Shown in pieces: positions 18,054 through 26,645 of a DNA stretch of 64,000 nucleotides. Positions within the stretch are counted from its first letter, which is position 1. Every line of letters begins with the position of its first letter. This DNA is from JANQTF01 sp041741415 (lineage in GTDB: Bacteria; Bacteroidota; Bacteroidia; J057), in the NCBI GenBank assembly GCA_041741415.1, contig JBGSKC010000062.1, forward strand, positions 4,179 through 68,178, read 5' to 3'. The notes beneath the pieces are model-generated. The model was not told the origin of the DNA, did no database searches, and saw only the letters and a list, made by a program, of their open reading frames with translations. A program made the position numbers and the translations under genes.

Positions 18054-20216
18054 TTACATTTTTCTGAACTTCTGGGTGGATACCTTCCCCTCGCCCGACA
18101 GCGTACAGAAATACATTCCCGCCGGCAGGGCGTGAACGTCTATCGATGTGGCCGCCGGGCCTGGGGTCATGTCACCGCTCAGCAGGAGCTTGCCGCTGAG
18201 GTCCAAAATTTGCCAGCGAACATCGGAACCCAATTCCCCATCAGCCTGAATATCCACCTGCTGCGTGGCAGGATTGGGAAACAGAACGAATGGCAAGGGC
18301 AAGGATTCCTTTTCAATGCCAACATTCCCCTCACGGATCACCCTCCACACACCGCCTTCCTTCACCAGCGCCCACAGATAATCTCTGGTCACAGCCACTT
18401 TGGCCACATCGCCCACAGGGAGGTCGAAGGTGAGATCAACCCAGGTGCTCTCGCCCGACTTCAGCCGAAACACCCCGCGATCGGTGGCAGCCAGCAAAAA
18501 GCTGTCGGCCACTGTCATTTCATTCACAACAACCTGGTTCAAGCCATCGCTCACATCGCTCCAGGTGAGGCCATCGTCTTCAGAAACCTTCATCCCACCA
18601 TTGATCATTCCCAGATACAATTTCCCCTGAAAGGAGGCGATGGCGGTGGCACCGAAAAACTGACCGTCGATTTTCTCTATCACCTGCTCCCAGAAAGTGC
18701 CTGAGGGGAGGTCGTATTTGCGCAGCTTGCTAAAATTATTGATAAACCCGGTGATCACGGCATAAAGGTCGCCGTTGTGCTCAGTCATGGAATAAACACC
18801 GTCGTCAAACGAAAAACCAAACAACCCGACATCGAAGGTCACAGGGTTTTTGCCTGTTGCATCGGTGATGAAGCAGGCGGGGGTTCCGCCCAGGCTCCCA
18901 TACACAATCAGGCTGTCGCCTTTGGGCAGGAGCCTCGCATCAGGGAGGATGTCCATGATGCTGCTGTAGGCCCATGACCCGGCAGGACTGCTCGCTTGAT
19001 ACATTTCCACAACCCCAAATGCCCCTTCCAGGCTGAGGAGGTAGTTGCTGCCAACCTTCGTGATGTCCCAAAGGATATATTGATCATTGATACTGGTAGG
19101 GTTGTTCGGGGTAAATGAGCCGCTGCCATCTCCTCCCACCCTCACGGCCGGACTTGCTGTGGCCAGGGCTTCCCGATTGTCTGTAAACAGGCCATGGTGA
19201 ATAATGGCATTGATGCCCTGCAAAGAAGCAATCGTCCATGGTTGGCCAGGGCCAGCCGTTTCATACAAAATACCTTCGAACCGCCCAAGAAACACCTTCG
19301 ACCCCAGACTGTAAAAAGTAAGAGTCGTTCCCTGGGTAGGCAGGCCCGAAAAAGAATCCTGCCAGCCGCTTTGTCCGGGCCGCCAGGTCGCGACTTTTAC
19401 ATTGAAGTTGCCGCCGTTTTGGGCAAATACGGTGTTGCCCACTTTGATGAACCATTCAGGAGCATAGGCAAAAGACCCGCCCACGGTGAGCAGGGTATCG
19501 GTTGTGACCTGTGTCCAGCTTGCGCCGCCATCCAGGGAGCGGAAAATGTGTTTTGACAAGACGTAGAGGGTGTCCGAAAAATTCACCATTTGCCCCACAT
19601 ACTGTCCGGCGGGCATGCCGGTGCCGCTGAATGACCACGTTTGGCCAAGGTCTTCGGAGCGGTAAAGCCCTGCCTGGGGACCCAGCACGCCTGCGTTGCT
19701 GTATTCAAACAAGGCATTTCCGAACCCATAGACGTTGTTGAACAAGCTCGTACCGATGGCTTGCCTGGTCCAGTTTGCTCCGCCGTCGTTGGTGAAAAAC
19801 AGGGTGTCGTCGAAGTCGTCGTAGTTTCGCACCATCAAATAAGATCCCACTTTTTCAATAGCCGACTTGCCAAACCCATCCTGGCGAAGGTAGCGCCCCG
19901 GCAGCACAAGGGTCCACGTTACGCCGTCGTCATCGCTGCGGTAAATCCCTTTTTCGAAAATGCAGGCAAACAGGCTGTTGCCGTCTTCGCGCAAATCGAT
20001 CACATTACCTGCCGGAAGCCCCTGCGACCAGGGAACAAAGGTCTGCCCCCCATCTGTGCTGCTGTAAATGCCCGAATTGGTGCCAATCAGCAAATTATTC
20101 CCGTTGATCACCACGCTGCTGCGAATGAGGCCACCAAAGGGTCCAACAGGATTCCATTGCGCAGAAGTCTCCAGTGCACAGATTGTAACGAGGAGGAGGA
20201 GCCAAATTCGTTTCAT
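18054..20216 (-). CDS. Secreted BNR/sialidase-like beta-propeller protein with T9SS sorting domain
   Basis: A 720-residue protein with a signal peptide (WLLLLVTICALETSAQ) and many repeats of the Asp-box type, seen as SSTDGGQTF, RSDDDGVTW, FTNDGGANW, RSEDLGQTW, RSLDGGASW and SEDDGLTW. These form a beta-propeller like those of sialidases and photosystem assembly factors. The last 80 residues (FVLFPNPATQQVDIQ ... ALPAGMYFCTLSGEGKVSTQKFRK) are a type A T9SS C-terminal sorting domain, so the protein is exported by T9SS and attached to the surface. The ATG at 20214-20216 was chosen because it begins the signal peptide. Propeller catalysis is uncertain. Confidence 0.92.
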   Translation of the reverse strand: MKRIWLLLLVTICALETSAQWNPVGPFGGLIRSSVVINGNNLLIGTNSGIYSSTDGGQTFVPWSQGLPAGNVIDLREDGNSLFACIFEKGIYRSDDDGVTWTLVLPGRYLRQDGFGKSAIEKVGSYLMVRNYDDFDDTLFFTNDGGANWTRQAIGTSLFNNVYGFGNALFEYSNAGVLGPQAGLYRSEDLGQTWSFSGTGMPAGQYVGQMVNFSDTLYVLSKHIFRSLDGGASWTQVTTDTLLTVGGSFAYAPEWFIKVGNTVFAQNGGNFNVKVATWRPGQSGWQDSFSGLPTQGTTLTFYSLGSKVFLGRFEGILYETAGPGQPWTIASLQGINAIIHHGLFTDNREALATASPAVRVGGDGSGSFTPNNPTSINDQYILWDITKVGSNYLLSLEGAFGVVEMYQASSPAGSWAYSSIMDILPDARLLPKGDSLIVYGSLGGTPACFITDATGKNPVTFDVGLFGFSFDDGVYSMTEHNGDLYAVITGFINNFSKLRKYDLPSGTFWEQVIEKIDGQFFGATAIASFQGKLYLGMINGGMKVSEDDGLTWSDVSDGLNQVVVNEMTVADSFLLAATDRGVFRLKSGESTWVDLTFDLPVGDVAKVAVTRDYLWALVKEGGVWRVIREGNVGIEKESLPLPFVLFPNPATQQVDIQADGELGSDVRWQILDLSGKLLLSGDMTPGPAATSIDVHALPAGMYFCTLSGEGKVSTQKFRKM

Positions 20217-20321
20217 ATGGGAAAACGTTGGGGGAAATGAATCACAGGTAGCCTTGCCAACCAATGCGCCATACGCGCTTAAGTTCGCGAAAGAGGGTGC
20301 TTCGGCTTCGGTAATTTTCCT

Positions 20322-20351
20322 CAAATTCAGATTTTTTTTCTTGATTTTCAA
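20322..20351 (-). promoter_or_regulatory. Promoter for the BNR/T9SS cargo gene
   Basis: On the minus strand TTG (20349-20351) is separated by 19 bases from TGAATTTG (20322-20329), close to the Bacteroidota TTG-N19-21-TAnnTTTG pattern with one mismatch. It lies about 105 bases before the ATG at 20216. The rest of the 267-base gap between this gene and tex holds nothing else I can recognise. Confidence 0.4.
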
Positions 20352-20483
20352 GGAGCAAGGCAGACGAAGATCACGGACCTCCAGCCTGGCTTCTTGCGCA
20401 ATTTTCTCCTGCCAGGATGGAAGCCAAGCCCTTGCCGACGGATCGTCTCTGAATCAGGTTTCGCATCCCGCACCCCATCGGTC

Positions 20484-22727
20484 TCACTTCTTTTTCTGCT
20501 GCGGCTTAAACCGCAAAAAGTCGCTTTCCTGAGGCGGGCGCTGGTCCTGCCGCGGCTCCTGGCGCTTTCCGCCTTCTTTGCGGGGTGCCGGGCGTGCCTC
20601 TTCGTCTTTCATCGACAAACTAATCCGCTTGCGGGCCACATCCACCCCCGTCACCCGCACCTGCACCTGCTGGTGAACTTTCACCACTTCGTTTGGGTGC
20701 TTCACATATCGGTTGGCCAGCTGCGACAAATGCACCAGCCCGTCCTGGTGAACGCCAATGTCTACAAAAGCCCCAAAATCGGTGATGTTCGTCACAATAC
20801 CCGGTAGCACCATTCCCTCCCGGAGGTCAGACATCTCGTGGACGGTGTCCGAAAACTGGAACGCTTCAAACTTCTCCCGGGGGTCACGGCCTGGTTTGGC
20901 CAACTCCGACATGATGTCCTCCAGGGTTGGCAACCCAACCTTTTCGTTCACATAAGCCTGGAGCTTGATTTGCTTGCGCAGTTTCTCCTCCCGCATCAGA
21001 TCCTGGACAGTAACACCGAGGTCTGCGGCCATTTTTTCTACAATATGGTAGCTCTCCGGGTGAACGGCACTGCTGTCGAGCGGGTGTGCCGCATCCCGGA
21101 TCCGCAGGAAGCCTGCTGCCTGTTCAAAGGCTTTTTCCCCGAGCCTTGGCACTTTCATGAGTTCCTTGCGGCTGCGGAATGGACCATTGCCGCGCCGGTA
21201 TTCTACGATGTTCTGCGCAAGGGAAGGACCCAGGCCCGCCACATAGGTGAGCAGTTGCTTCGATGCCGTGTTTACCTCCACCCCAACCCGGTTGACGCAG
21301 GTTTCTACCGTGTCGTCGAGGCTCTTTTTCAAGGCCGCCTGGTCTACATCGTGCTGGTATTGCCCGACGCCGATGGATTTGGGGTCGATCTTCACAAGCT
21401 CTGCGAGTGGGTCCATGAGCCTGCGGCCAATGGAAACGGCTCCGCGCACGGTAACATCGTGGTCGGGGAACTCCTCGCGGGCCACTTCGGATGCTGAGTA
21501 AATCGAGGCTCCGCTTTCGTTCACCATCACCACCGACACGTTGGGCAGCTTGATGTCACGGAAAAATGCTTCTGTTTCTCTGCTGGCAGTTCCGTTGCCG
21601 ATGGCCACCACCTCAATGTTGTGACGCTGGACCAGGGCCATAATGAGGTGCTCGGCCTGGGCCACCTGCCGCTGGGGTGGGTGCGGGTAAATGTTGGTGT
21701 TTTCAAGCAAATTGCCTTGTTCGTCGAGGCAGACGATCTTGCAGCCGGAGCGAAAGCCGGGGTCGGCGGCCAGCACACGCTTTTTCCCCAGCGGAGCCGC
21801 CAGGAGGAGTTGCCGCAGGTTGTCTACAAACACGCGGATGGCTTCCACATCGGCGTGGTCTTTCGAGCTAATGCGGACGTCGGTCTCAATGCTGGGGGCC
21901 ATGAGGCGCTTGTAGCTGTCGGCCACTGCCAGGCGCACCTGCTCAGCCGCCGGAAAATGCCCCTTTACGAAGCGCTTTTCGAGCTGATAAATCGCGTCTT
22001 CCTCCTCCGGTCGAATGTTCAGGGACAAAATCAGCTCTTTTTCACCCCGGCGAAGGGCCAGCAGGCGGTGGGAAGGGATGTCGGCCAGTTTTTCCCGCCA
22101 CTCGAAATAATCCTTGTATTTCGCGCCTTCTGCCTCTTTTCCTTTCATCACTTTTGCTTCAATATAGGCCTCGGTGAGGAAAAGCTGACGAACCGTTTTG
22201 CGGGCTTCGGCGTCTTCGTTCACAGTTTCGGCGATGATGTCGCGGGCTCCCTGGAGGGCTTCCTCCACGCTGGGGACCTCCTTTTCAGGATCGACGAAGG
22301 CACTGGCTTCAGCTTCGGGCCTGCATCCTGGGGCCTGTTCGAGCAGAAGGGTCGCCAACGGCTCCAGGCCCCGCTCCCGGGCAATGGTGGCCCTCGTCCT
22401 GCGCTTGGGCTTGTAGGGCAGGTAAATGTCTTCGAGGCGGCTGAGGGTATCGGCTCCGAGAATGTCCTTTTTCAGGGAATCATTGAGGAGGTTACGCTCC
22501 GTGAGGGAGGCCAAAATGGCTTCCCGGCGTTTGTCGAGCTGGTCGAGCTGGTCAGCGCGGTCGCGGATATTGGCCAGTTGCACCTCGTCGAGGCTGCCCG
22601 TGACTTCTTTCCGGTAGCGGGCCATGAAGGGAATGGTTGCCCCCTCCTGGATCAGGGCAATGGTAGCGGCCACCTGGCGGGCCGAAACCTTCATCTCGTC
22701 GGCGATTTGCTGAATATGCTGAGACAT
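20484..22727 (-). CDS. tex: Tex family RNA-binding transcription accessory protein
   Basis: A 747-residue cytoplasmic protein of the usual Tex length. In order: N-terminal helical HTH region; YqgF-like RNase H fold (VLAADPGFRSGCKIVCLDE near residue 340); two helix-hairpin-helix segments (YVAGLGPSLAQNIV and VPRLGEKAFEQAAGFLRI); and a C-terminal S1 RNA-binding domain with ITDFGAFVDIGVHQDGLVH. A charged low-complexity tail follows (KEGGKRQEPRQDQRPP). Tex proteins affect transcription elongation and RNA handling. The start MSQHIQQIADEM was preferred to an upstream in-frame ATG. It is divergent from pfkA across 215 bases. Confidence 0.95.
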   Translation of the reverse strand: MSQHIQQIADEMKVSARQVAATIALIQEGATIPFMARYRKEVTGSLDEVQLANIRDRADQLDQLDKRREAILASLTERNLLNDSLKKDILGADTLSRLEDIYLPYKPKRRTRATIARERGLEPLATLLLEQAPGCRPEAEASAFVDPEKEVPSVEEALQGARDIIAETVNEDAEARKTVRQLFLTEAYIEAKVMKGKEAEGAKYKDYFEWREKLADIPSHRLLALRRGEKELILSLNIRPEEEDAIYQLEKRFVKGHFPAAEQVRLAVADSYKRLMAPSIETDVRISSKDHADVEAIRVFVDNLRQLLLAAPLGKKRVLAADPGFRSGCKIVCLDEQGNLLENTNIYPHPPQRQVAQAEHLIMALVQRHNIEVVAIGNGTASRETEAFFRDIKLPNVSVVMVNESGASIYSASEVAREEFPDHDVTVRGAVSIGRRLMDPLAELVKIDPKSIGVGQYQHDVDQAALKKSLDDTVETCVNRVGVEVNTASKQLLTYVAGLGPSLAQNIVEYRRGNGPFRSRKELMKVPRLGEKAFEQAAGFLRIRDAAHPLDSSAVHPESYHIVEKMAADLGVTVQDLMREEKLRKQIKLQAYVNEKVGLPTLEDIMSELAKPGRDPREKFEAFQFSDTVHEMSDLREGMVLPGIVTNITDFGAFVDIGVHQDGLVHLSQLANRYVKHPNEVVKVHQQVQVRVTGVDVARKRISLSMKDEEARPAPRKEGGKRQEPRQDQRPPQESDFLRFKPQQKKK

Positions 22728-22759
22728 GGAGCGAATGGTTTTCTTCGATGCGTAGCTTG

Positions 22760-22767
22760 CAAATATG
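22760..22767 (-). promoter_or_regulatory. Candidate -7 box (CATATTTG) for tex
   Basis: On the minus strand, CATATTTG follows a TTG by 21 bases, one mismatch from TTG-N21-TAnnTTTG. It lies about 33 bases upstream of the tex ATG. Confidence 0.35.
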
Positions 22768-22841
22768 CTCAGCCCGACTGAATTCACCCAAGCTTAACAC
22801 AGCTTGTTATCCCCAACTTCGTCGGGATGGTGGAAAACCCG

Positions 22842-22849
22842 TACATTTG
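22842..22849 (+). promoter_or_regulatory. -7 box (TACATTTG) for pfkA
   Basis: Exact match to TAnnTTTG on the plus strand; a TTC stands 21 bases upstream in place of TTG. The predicted leader to the pfkA ATG is about 85 bases. Confidence 0.45.
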
Positions 22850-22942
22850 CACCGCGTTCTTCATCCATTTCTCTGCCCCGGGATTTGCCTCATCCGCTTC
22901 TGCCATCGGTTTGACCATGGCTTTCACATTTCACACACCAGC

Positions 22943-23914
22943 ATGAAACGAATCGGAGTCTATACTTCTGGCGGCGATGCCCCTGGCATGAATGCCTGCA
23001 TCCGGGCGGTCGTTCGCACCTGCGTAGCCAAAAACATCGAAGTGGTCGGTATCCGCCGGGGCTATGAAGGCATGATCGAAGGGGATTTCTACGAAATGAA
23101 GGCCAATTCCGTGTCTAACATCATCCAGCGGGGTGGCACCATCCTCAAATCTTCACGCAGCGAGCGCTTCCGCACGCCGGAAGGCCGCAAGCTGGCGTTT
23201 GAGCAATTGCAAAAAGCCGGGGTCGAGGCCCTTGTGGCCATTGGCGGCGACGGCACCTTTGCCGGTGCCAGAATCTTCGCGCAAGAGTACAAAATTCCCG
23301 TGGTGGGTGCCCCTGGCACCATCGACAACGACCTCTACGGCACCGATTTTACAATCGGCTTTGACACGGCACTCAACACGGCGATGGAGGCCATCGACAA
23401 GATCCGCGACACGGCCGACTCCCACGACCGCCTCTTCATCGTCGAAGTGATGGGCCGCGATGCGGGCTTCATAGCCCTCAATACCGGCATTGCTGCCGGG
23501 GCCGAAGCTGTCCTTGTTCCCGAAACGGAGACCTTCATGGGCAAGATCATTGAGCGCCTGGAACAGGGCTGGCTTCGCCATAAGTCCTCCAGCATCATCG
23601 TCGTGGCCGAAGGTGACGGGATCGGCGGAGGGTTTGAGGTCGCCCGCCAGATCAATGAAAAATTTCAGCACTACGATACCCGTGTCGTTGTGCTTGGCCA
23701 TATCCAGCGTGGCGGCTCTCCCACCTGCATGGACCGTGTCCTGGCAAGCCGCCTCGGCGCAGGCGCAGTCGAAGCCCTCGAAGAAGGCCTATCCAATGTC
23801 ATGGTCGGGGTTGTAAACGGAGACATTACCTACACCTCCTTCGACAAAGCCTGCAAACACCACCAGCGCATCGACCAGAACCTTCTTCAGCTGGTCGAGA
23901 TTCTGTCGGTGTAA
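22943..23914 (+). CDS. pfkA: ATP-dependent 6-phosphofructokinase
   Basis: A 323-residue cytoplasmic enzyme that phosphorylates fructose 6-phosphate in glycolysis. The N-terminus MKRIGVYTSGGDAPGMN has the ATP-binding GGD. IGGDGTF and PGTIDNDLYGTDFTIGFDTAL follow; the catalytic Asp is in TIDND, and the Gly in PGTIDND is the residue seen in ATP-using rather than PPi-using enzymes (established family knowledge). MGRDAGFIAL and the substrate loop RGGSPT are also present. The frame is open from 22748, but the ATG at 22943 is the family start. It converges on the amidohydrolase operon with 17 bases between. Confidence 0.97.
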   Translation: MKRIGVYTSGGDAPGMNACIRAVVRTCVAKNIEVVGIRRGYEGMIEGDFYEMKANSVSNIIQRGGTILKSSRSERFRTPEGRKLAFEQLQKAGVEALVAIGGDGTFAGARIFAQEYKIPVVGAPGTIDNDLYGTDFTIGFDTALNTAMEAIDKIRDTADSHDRLFIVEVMGRDAGFIALNTGIAAGAEAVLVPETETFMGKIIERLEQGWLRHKSSSIIVVAEGDGIGGGFEVARQINEKFQHYDTRVVVLGHIQRGGSPTCMDRVLASRLGAGAVEALEEGLSNVMVGVVNGDITYTSFDKACKHHQRIDQNLLQLVEILSV

Positions 23915-23931
23915 CTGGTTATTTCCTCAGA

Positions 23932-25212
23932 TCAGGGGTTTCGCTCCAGGAACTCGTCATAGAGGCGGTGCTGGCGGCTGCTGTTCGGCATTTGCCAACC
24001 CTCGATAAAAACGTGAAAAATTTGGGTTTTGGGCTCGAAGATGTCGCCATCTGTTATGACCAGGTTGGCCACTTTCCCCTGTTCAATAGACCCCAGCTGG
24101 TCATCCACCCCCAATATGGTGGCCGGAGCAATGGTGACAGCCTGCAAAGCAGCTTCTTTTCCCATGCCATATGCCGCAGCAAAGCCGGCATGAAAGGGAA
24201 GGTTCCGCGAGTTAGCCGACTGGGTATCGAAGGTGCGAATCGCCACTTTTACCCCTGCCTGGTGCATCAACCCTGCGTTTTTGTAGGGCATGTCGTAGCG
24301 GTCGCTGTCACGGGTGGGCAAGGCCAGCACCGGGCCTGTGATGACGGGAATACCCGCATCGGCGATTTTGGCCGCTACCCGCCAGCCTTCAGCCACGCCA
24401 GTGAACACGGCGTCCACGTTGTGAGCCTTTACCCATTCAATGGCGGACAGGATGTCTTCTGCGCGGTTGACCTCAATCAGGACTTTCGCCTGCCGCCGCA
24501 CCGCTGGAAGCATGGCGCGCATTTCGGGGTGGTAGGCCGGGGCTGAAGCCATGCCCGCAATGTGCAGCGAATCCAGCCGATGGTATTCTACCGCCATTTT
24601 CCACACTTCCTCCACGCGTTCCAGCGCTTTTTTGCGGTTTTTTTCCACGTCTTCCTCGCTCCGGTTGTCGCGACGCCCGCGCCGTGCAGTGCTCGGGAAG
24701 CGCATGAGCAAGCCCTCAAACCCGGCAAACATGGCCTCATGCGTATAACCATAGAGGTGAATTAGTGCAGCCTGGCCTGAAAACACTCCGCTGCCCGGCA
24801 TGGTGAGCACAGTGGTAACGCCGCCCATCCGGTTGATGGCAATGTGGGCGGAATGGGGATTGACCGCAGTGAGCGCCCGCATCTGGGGAGTCACGTCGCC
24901 AACCTCGGTGAAATCCTGGGTAACATCAATCGAACCGATCTCAAACAGGCCAATCTGAGTTCCCGCGTCAATGAGGCCCGGGTAAACGGTCTTTCCCTGA
25001 CAGTCGATCACGGTGACGCCCTCCGGGGTGGCGATGTTGCTTCTCACTTCGGCAATCACGCCGTCACGGATCAGAATATCGGCCAGGATGCGGCCCTGGG
25101 TCACTGTTTCCAGCGTAGCGCCGCGGAGCAGAAAAGGCCCCGGCGTGGCTTTAGGCTCCTGTGCGAACAGCCATGCCGGTAACAGAAAAAGGAGGAAGTG
25201 GAAGTATTTCAT
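23932..25212 (-). CDS. Secreted amidohydrolase-superfamily protein lacking metal-site residues (third gene of operon)
   Basis: A 426-residue protein with signal peptide FLLFLLPAWLFAQ and an imidazolonepropionase-like TIM-barrel amidohydrolase layout. The PGLID start of strand 1 is present, but the HxH ligand pair is G84-T-Q86; the strand-5 His is replaced by E247 and N249 in IEVNRAED; the strand-6 His is T271 in FTGVAEGW. The last Asp is ambiguous. The C-terminal LGSIEQGKVANLVITDGD, the usual composite beta-domain of the family, is intact. It is the last gene of a three-gene operon. The simplest reading is a non-catalytic or altered paralogue. Confidence 0.85.
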   Translation of the reverse strand: MKYFHFLLFLLPAWLFAQEPKATPGPFLLRGATLETVTQGRILADILIRDGVIAEVRSNIATPEGVTVIDCQGKTVYPGLIDAGTQIGLFEIGSIDVTQDFTEVGDVTPQMRALTAVNPHSAHIAINRMGGVTTVLTMPGSGVFSGQAALIHLYGYTHEAMFAGFEGLLMRFPSTARRGRRDNRSEEDVEKNRKKALERVEEVWKMAVEYHRLDSLHIAGMASAPAYHPEMRAMLPAVRRQAKVLIEVNRAEDILSAIEWVKAHNVDAVFTGVAEGWRVAAKIADAGIPVITGPVLALPTRDSDRYDMPYKNAGLMHQAGVKVAIRTFDTQSANSRNLPFHAGFAAAYGMGKEAALQAVTIAPATILGVDDQLGSIEQGKVANLVITDGDIFEPKTQIFHVFIEGWQMPNSSRQHRLYDEFLERNP

Positions 25213-25269
25213 GTAAAAAAATGGAATGTCAGTAAAGAAAAGGAAGCAAATGGCGAACGAACTACCGGG

Positions 25270-26613
25270 TCAGTCGGCTACGTCCTGCATACAATGCTCG
25301 CCATCGTCTTCCCAGTGGAGAGTGCTGCGAATGGTGGCATTGGGGTCCACAAGGAGCCGCATGTCGCTGGGGTCTTTCTCCCGGTCAAATCGCCTGATGC
25401 CATCCACGATGGTCATGACAGGAATGGCATAAACAGACAGCGGGTGATTGTCAAAAATGGCGATATCGGCCTCTTTGCCGACTTCGAGCGAGCCCACTCG
25501 ATCGGCGATTCCCAATTGCCTGGCCGGGTTGATCGTGATCAGTCGAAGAGCATCCTCATCGCTCAGCTGGCCGTAGCGCTGCATTTTTGCCGCCTCAAGG
25601 TATAAGTGCCGCATCATCTCTTCATCGTCGGAGTTGATGGAGGTAACAACCCCGTTTTTAGCCAGGATCGTGGCGTTGAAGGCCGTAGAGTAATACACTT
25701 CAAATTTATAGGCCCACCAGTCGGAAAAGACTGAAGCCATGGCCCCCTGAGCAGCCAGCTCGGGTGCCACTTTGTAGCCTTCATTCACGTGCTGAAAGGT
25801 GAGGTTTTTAATCCCATAATCCCCGCACACCTTCAGCAGCATCAGGATTTCGTCGGCGCGGTAGGAATGGCAATGAATGAGAATTTCTCCCCGGAGTATA
25901 GCAGCGAGGGTTTCCTTTCGAAGGTCGTAGGCAGGGGGAGCCGTGTTGGGCTCTTTTTTGAGCGCTGCGCGATAAGCTGTCCACTCCTGGTCGTAAGCCT
26001 TTCCTTCTTCAAAAGCTGTGCGAAACACCTGCTCAATGCCCATTCGACTGCGAGGCAGGGTGCTGTTGCCAATTCCGTGCACACGAATGGGATTTTCGCC
26101 AAGGGCAAATTTGATTGTGCGGGGCGCTCCTTCCATGCGGAGGTCGTCGGGATCTGTGAGGCCGTAGCGCAGCTTGATTGTCTCGCATTGCCCCCCAATG
26201 GCATTGGCCGAGCCATGCATGGCATGAATCGTGGTAACACCTCCGCCGAGGGCATGGTAAATGGCGATGTCCAGCGGATTGAGCACGTCGCCTGTCCAAA
26301 CTTCTGCTGTAACGGGGCTGGTGGCCTCATTTACGGCGTCGATCGCGATGTGCGAATGAGCGTCAATGATGCCTGGCATCACAAATTTGCCCGTTGCATC
26401 CACAACTTCCACGCCGTCCGGGGCACGAAGGTCTTTGCCGATCCGGGCAATTTTCCCCTCCCGGATCAGGATATCGCTATTTTCTATCACCCCCTGGGTA
26501 ACTGTGAGCAAGGTGCCGTTGCGAATGAGAAGATCTCCCACGGGAGCCTGGGCAAACAAATATCCCTGCGCCAGGAGATACCCCAAGATGAGCAATTGAC
26601 GAATGGTGGTCAT
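25270..26613 (-). CDS. Secreted metal-dependent amidohydrolase, active-site intact (second gene of operon)
   Basis: A 447-residue amidohydrolase with signal peptide LLILGYLLAQGYLFAQ. All metal positions are visible: H86 and H88 in IIDAHSHI, H247 and H249 in ILIHCHSYRADE, H275 in LTFQHVNEGY, and D329 in SINSDD. LGSLEVGKEADIAIF near residue 400 is the C-terminal beta-domain. It hydrolyses an amide-like or cyclic-amide bond outside the cytoplasm; the substrate is unknown, perhaps a dipeptide or imidazolone (inference). The ATG at 26611-26613 gives the signal peptide. It follows the first operon gene by 32 bases and precedes the third by 57. Confidence 0.93.
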   Translation of the reverse strand: MTTIRQLLILGYLLAQGYLFAQAPVGDLLIRNGTLLTVTQGVIENSDILIREGKIARIGKDLRAPDGVEVVDATGKFVMPGIIDAHSHIAIDAVNEATSPVTAEVWTGDVLNPLDIAIYHALGGGVTTIHAMHGSANAIGGQCETIKLRYGLTDPDDLRMEGAPRTIKFALGENPIRVHGIGNSTLPRSRMGIEQVFRTAFEEGKAYDQEWTAYRAALKKEPNTAPPAYDLRKETLAAILRGEILIHCHSYRADEILMLLKVCGDYGIKNLTFQHVNEGYKVAPELAAQGAMASVFSDWWAYKFEVYYSTAFNATILAKNGVVTSINSDDEEMMRHLYLEAAKMQRYGQLSDEDALRLITINPARQLGIADRVGSLEVGKEADIAIFDNHPLSVYAIPVMTIVDGIRRFDREKDPSDMRLLVDPNATIRSTLHWEDDGEHCMQDVAD

Positions 26614-26645
26614 GTGTTCTTGTGTAAAATGGGTGGGAGCAAAGA

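Noticed and set aside
21621..22781. 386-codon open frame antisense to tex
   Set aside because: Reads as a shadow of tex; no motif and no neighbouring promoter.
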